Below are positions 63,673 to 64,000 of a stretch of DNA of 64,000 nucleotides, piece by piece (positions within the stretch are counted from its first letter, which is position 1; each line of letters opens with the position of its first letter). The translations under genes were made by a program, and so were the position numbers. Under the pieces are notes generated by a model. It was given only the letters and a program-made list of their open reading frames with translations. It ran no database searches and was not told where the DNA came from. This stretch comes from Pseudoluteimonas sp044226035 (GTDB taxonomy: Bacteria > Pseudomonadota > Gammaproteobacteria > Xanthomonadales > Xanthomonadaceae), in the NCBI GenBank assembly GCA_044226035.1, contig JBGAHT010000004.1, positions 1 to 64,000 of the forward strand, read 5' to 3'.

Positions 63673-64000
63673 GCCGGCGGTGGATCCTGCGGCGGCGGCG
63701 CGGCTTCGGCGACGATCCCGGCCGGGGCTGCGGTTTCCGGCGGCAATGGATGCTCGCCCTGGTAGATGCGGCTGGCGCGATAGCGTTCCACCGCGTAGTG
63801 CAGCAACACGTTCGCCACCGCCGCCACCGGCAGCGCGAGCAGCATGCCGAGGAAGCCGAACAGCTGGCCGCCGGCGAGCACCGCGAAGATCACCGCGACC
63901 GGATGCAGGCCGATGCGGTCGCCGACGAGTTTCGGCGTAAGCCAGTAACTCTCGATCACCTGGCCGACGCCGAACACCGCGAGCACGCCGAGCAGGTGCG
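63669..64000 (-). CDS. AI-2E family transporter (PerM-like), 5' part outside
   Basis: Only the last ~110 residues lie in the window. GQVIESYWLTPKLVGDRIGLHPVAVIFAVLAGGQLFGFLGMLLALPVAA is the conserved C-terminal helix pair of the AI-2E/PerM family. The family includes putative exporters and Na+/H+ antiporters. A Pro/Ala-rich tail (PLPPETAAPAGIVAEAAPPP) follows. It lies upstream of hda and overlaps it by 4 nt, a gene order common in xanthomonads and pseudomonads. Confidence 0.9.
   Translation of the reverse strand, partial: HLLGVLAVFGVGQVIESYWLTPKLVGDRIGLHPVAVIFAVLAGGQLFGFLGMLLALPVAAVANVLLHYAVERYRASRIYQGEHPLPPETAAPAGIVAEAAPPPQDPPPA

Overview
The window is a high-GC chromosomal segment from a gammaproteobacterium of the Xanthomonadaceae/Lysobacteraceae, most like Lysobacter, Luteimonas or Thermomonas. 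This rests on several family-typical features: a fused aspartokinase-diaminopimelate decarboxylase, the MurL/MurD2 pair that replaces the usual D-glutamate route, AmgK-MurU muramate recycling, a bifunctional ManC/XanB enzyme, a histone-H1-like HU protein, and several palindromic repeat families typical of xanthomonads. No rRNA, tRNA, CRISPR array, prophage or insertion sequence with a transposase was seen. Coding density is high and the genes look like ordinary chromosomal genes.

Layout. 1-4.7 kb: a truncated GloVer-repeat secreted protein, a CorC-type CBS protein with a perfect internal 54-bp tandem duplication, an Lnb-N/DUF4105 membrane protein whose start codon lies in a palindromic repeat, and CorA. 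4.7-6.5 kb: a small Arg-rich protein, a small membrane protein and a DUF819 transporter. 6.6-16.8 kb: a peptide-utilisation block with an OPT transporter, a POT transporter and three S9 serine peptidases, two of them tandem paralogs. 16.9-20.3 kb: rfbBACD for dTDP-L-rhamnose, each joined by 4-nt overlaps. 20.4-24.2 kb: ssb, polyprenyl diphosphate synthase, an MHS-type MFS transporter and a dienelactone hydrolase. 24.3-29.8 kb: lysAC-murL-murD2, linking diaminopimelate supply to stem-peptide assembly. 29.8-31.6 kb: two tandem PhzF proteins.

31.9-44.4 kb: a glycine-zipper envelope protein, an EF-G paralog, HU, a run of small membrane proteins and lipoproteins, a DUF5916 outer-membrane protein, a SET-domain methyltransferase, a 55-residue-repeat secreted protein and an OmpR/EnvZ-like two-component pair. 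44.6-50.7 kb: the suf Fe-S assembly operon (sufR-B-C-D-S, GNAT, Rieske). 50.7-55.1 kb: a repeat-rich intergenic region, a perfect 7-1-7 inverted repeat resembling a Fur box, then a siderophore receptor, PiuC and a PepSY-helix protein. 55.1-58.9 kb: HutD, HicBA, a ComEA-like protein, an M20 peptidase and GlsB. 59-62.3 kb: manC/xanB divergent from amgK-murU. 62.3-64 kb: palindromic repeats, one enclosing a GIY-YIG nuclease gene, then hda and a truncated AI-2E transporter.

The most unusual signal is the repeat landscape. Four palindromic copies with two distinct arms occur; one is split by a small GIY-YIG endonuclease gene whose last residues and stop codon are encoded by the repeat arm. Other repeat families sit in frame inside murL, murD2 and murU. 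A further family occurs three times just upstream of the siderophore receptor.
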